NCBI GenBank assembly: GCA_035285585.1
Contig: JAYKGU010000287.1
Location: 1-25,731 of the forward strand
From: JAYKGU01 sp035285585
GTDB lineage: Bacteria; Cyanobacteriota; Cyanobacteriia; CAKZMO01
DNA: 25,731 nucleotides
Reading direction: 5' to 3'
The notes under the pieces are model-generated. The model was not told the DNA's origin. It worked only from the letters and a program-made list of their open reading frames with translations, and made no database searches. Positions within the stretch are counted from its first letter, which is position 1, and the number at the start of each line of letters is the position of its first letter. The position numbers were made by a program, and so were the translations under genes. This document shows positions 24,202-25,731 of this stretch, piece after piece.

Positions 24202-24280
24202 TTCAAATTTGGTTCAAATATCAGTTCAAGTTTCTTCAAGGAATGTCATTAAGAAGTTGTGCAATTCAAGTTGCGCAATT
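24202..24280 (+). promoter_or_regulatory. Phased TTCAA repeats and TTGYGCAA palindromes upstream of hoxE
   Basis: TTCAA occurs at 24202, 24213, 24225, 24235 and 24265, that is at steps of 11, 12, 10 and 30 bases, close to whole helical turns. Two near-identical 12-mers, AGTTGTGCAATT (24255-24266) and AGTTGCGCAATT (24269-24280), follow 14 bases apart; the second holds the palindrome TTGCGCAA. Together they look like a multi-site operator 120-200 bases before hoxE. Known hox regulators in cyanobacteria are LexA and AbrB-type proteins; I do not see a standard LexA box, so the cognate protein is unknown. Confidence 0.4.
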
Positions 24281-24400
24281 TGATGCGTGTGGTGAGTGCG
24301 ATCGCGTCTGAGCCTTCAATTGGGTTGAAAGACTTGATGCTGTTGAGGGTGATGCAGACAGGTCTCCATGTCCAGTCCGCTACAGGTGAAGGAGAAAACG

Positions 24401-24967
24401 ATGCAGTCCACGTCCGTTCAGGAGCCAGCCAGCTCCAATTCTGCGGCAAGTCCTCAAAGTAACGCGCCAAAAGCGCCAAGCAAAGATCAGGCATCCCATC
24501 CCAGCGGGGATAAGCGCTTTAAGCGCCTTGATATCACTATGAAGCGGCAGCAGTATCGGGCTGATGCTTTGATTGAAGTCCTTCACGCCGCTCAAGAAGC
24601 CTTTGGTTATCTGGAAGAAGACGTGCTCACCTACGTGGCCCGGAGCCTGAAGCTGCCCCTCAGCCACGTTTATGGGGTGGCCACTTTCTACCATTTGTTT
24701 TCCCTGAAACCCAGCGGTGCCCATAGCTGCGTGGTGTGCATGGGCACGGCCTGCTACGTCAAAGGGGGCGGCAAGGTGATGGATGCCCTCCAGGCTGAGC
24801 TGGGCATTGAGGCGGGAGAGACCACCGAAGACGGCAAGGTATCCCTGATGGCGGCCCGCTGTTTGGGGGCCTGTGGTATCGCTCCTGCCGTGGTGTTTGA
24901 CGGTACGGTGGCGGGCAAGCTGGAGCCGGAGGCGGCTCTGGCGCGAGTGAAAGAGTGGGAGGCATAA
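24401..24967 (+). CDS. hoxE: Bidirectional [NiFe]-hydrogenase diaphorase subunit HoxE
   Basis: HoxE is the NuoE-like [2Fe-2S] subunit that joins HoxF and HoxU in the diaphorase part of the NAD(P)-linked reversible hydrogenase. The 188-residue protein has the NuoE/thioredoxin-like fold: a helical segment ALIEVLHAAQEAFGYL, then HVYGVATFYHLF, and cluster cysteines C113-x4-C118 and C154-x3-C158. The ATG at 24401 follows AAGGAG at 6-base spacing; an in-frame ATG at 24368 would add 11 residues but has no such site. About 40 N-terminal residues are Ser/Ala/Pro-rich and low in complexity, longer than I expect for this subunit. The stop TAA directly abuts the hoxF start. HoxF as neighbour favours HoxE over NuoE, since cyanobacterial NDH-1 lacks NuoEFG. 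Confidence 0.92.
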   Translation: MQSTSVQEPASSNSAASPQSNAPKAPSKDQASHPSGDKRFKRLDITMKRQQYRADALIEVLHAAQEAFGYLEEDVLTYVARSLKLPLSHVYGVATFYHLFSLKPSGAHSCVVCMGTACYVKGGGKVMDALQAELGIEAGETTEDGKVSLMAARCLGACGIAPAVVFDGTVAGKLEPEAALARVKEWEA

Positions 24968-25731
24968 ATGGATTTAACAGAACTGCGCGAAGTAGCGGCG
25001 GCGGAGCGATCGCGCCAAAAAGAAGTCCGCGTCCACTGCTGCACCTCCACCGGCTGCCGGGCGGCCAATTCTATGGGGGTCATGGGCAATCTGCAAACGG
25101 CGGTTGAAGATGCGGGGCTGGGCGATCGCGTCGAGGTCGTGGGCGTCGGCTGCATGGGCTTCTGCGGTCGCGGCCCGCTGGTGCAAATCGACCCCGACAA
25201 CGCCCTCTACGAAGAGGTGAAGCCCGAGGAAGCCGCCAGCATCATCGACAGCCTCCACGGCGGCACCGCCACGGCCATCAAAGGCGACATGCAGCATCCT
25301 TTCTTCTCCCGCCAGATGCGCATCGTCCGGGAAAATAGCGGCAGGGTTGATCCCGAGCGCATTGAGGAGTACATCGCCGCTGGTGGCTACGAATCCCTCT
25401 ACAAAGCTTTGTATGACCTGTCCCCTGAAGCGGTAGTTAGCGAAATCAGCGCCAGCGGCCTGCGGGGCCGGGGCGGCGGCGGCTATCCCACGGGGCTGAA
25501 GTGGGCCACGGTGGCCAAGATGCCGGGGGATCAGAAGTACGTGATCTGCAACGGGGATGAGGGCGACCCTGGGGCTTTCATGGATCGGAGTGTGCTGGAG
25601 AGCGACCCCCATCTGGTGCTGGAGGGAATGGCGATCGCCGGATACGCCATCGGAGCCAACCACGGCTACATCTACGTGCGGGCCGAGTATCCCCTGGCCA
25701 TCAAGCGCTTGCAGAAAGCCATCCAGCAGGC
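24968..25731 (+). CDS. hoxF: Bidirectional [NiFe]-hydrogenase diaphorase subunit HoxF, 5' part (runs off window)
   Basis: The frame is open from the ATG at 24968 to the window edge (254 codons). HoxF binds NAD(H) and FMN and carries electrons to the other hydrogenase subunits. The N-terminal [2Fe-2S] domain has C25-x4-C30 and C62-x3-C66 (HCCTSTGC, GCMGFCGRG). The NuoF-like core then begins, with SGLRGRGGGGYPTG (FMN/NADH loop, 163-176) and CNGDEGDPGAFMDRS (194-208). The C-terminal part with the 4Fe-4S ligands lies outside the window. The start has no separate ribosome-binding site and follows hoxE without a gap (TAAATG), so translational coupling is likely. hoxU, hoxY and hoxH would be expected downstream but cannot be seen. 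Confidence 0.95.
   Translation, partial: MDLTELREVAAAERSRQKEVRVHCCTSTGCRAANSMGVMGNLQTAVEDAGLGDRVEVVGVGCMGFCGRGPLVQIDPDNALYEEVKPEEAASIIDSLHGGTATAIKGDMQHPFFSRQMRIVRENSGRVDPERIEEYIAAGGYESLYKALYDLSPEAVVSEISASGLRGRGGGGYPTGLKWATVAKMPGDQKYVICNGDEGDPGAFMDRSVLESDPHLVLEGMAIAGYAIGANHGYIYVRAEYPLAIKRLQKAIQQ

Larger units (their letters stand above)
23985..24400. other. AT-rich intergenic region upstream of hoxE
   Basis: This 416-base spacer is much richer in A+T than the genes around it. It contains a cyanobacterial-type palindrome at 24027-24043, TTGACA at 24079-24084 without a good -10 partner, TGTTAAGAA at 24089-24097 and 24127-24135, TTAAGAA again at 24249-24255, and phased TTCAA copies from 24202 on. 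It should hold the hox promoter and leader. No gene or RNA was recognised. Confidence 0.5.

Overview
The window is chromosomal DNA from a cyanobacterium. The octamer GCGATCGC (HIP1) and its GGCGATCGCC extension recur throughout, inside genes and between them. The gene content agrees: a bidirectional [NiFe]-hydrogenase diaphorase (hoxE, hoxF), a type II NAD(P)H dehydrogenase, a DevC-type permease, an MASE1/PAS/GAF histidine kinase and a DUF151 nuclease. The genus cannot be read from the sequence; GC-rich coding DNA with AT-richer spacers would suit a Leptolyngbya-like or other non-heterocystous lineage, which is inference.

Layout. 1-658: 3' end of an Hsp70-family gene. 861-2747: NDH-2 with a potentially structured leader, then a small DoxX membrane protein. 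2854-3648 (minus): an RTX protein made almost wholly of 18 Ca2+-binding nonapeptides. 3649-4387: an AT-rich spacer with a hairpin and a 19-bp tandem duplication. 4388-4984 (minus): rhomboid protease. 5175-7361: dnaX, without an intein. 7565-9533 (minus): a two-gene cassette of an ArsP_1/DUF318-type permease and a DUF1980/TIGR03943 partner. 9822-10535 (minus): riboflavin synthase, followed by a strong terminator hairpin. 11023-14712 (plus): a compact trio of DUF151 nuclease, aldo/keto reductase with two 4Fe-4S motifs, and an unusual RCK-pore-RCK protein. 14722-19611 (minus): thiD, a TVP38-like (VTT) domain fused in frame to a disulfide oxidoreductase and interrupted by one amber codon, then a DevC-type permease. 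20273-23290: a 1005-residue hybrid sensor. 23390-23984: two small envelope proteins. 24401-25731: hoxE and the 5' part of hoxF, behind a spacer with helically phased TTCAA repeats.

How the genes relate. Several act in redox metabolism (NDH-2, the ferredoxin-like aldo/keto reductase, the disulfide oxidoreductase, HoxEF), but they form separate transcription units. The clearest functional sets are hoxEF, the permease/DUF1980 pair and the nuclease/reductase/RCK trio. The most unusual items are the RCK-pore-RCK protein whose filter reads GGFGD in place of the potassium-channel signature, the VTT-oxidoreductase fusion with its in-frame amber codon, and the phased repeats upstream of hoxE. No tRNA, rRNA, CRISPR array, transposase or phage gene was recognised.
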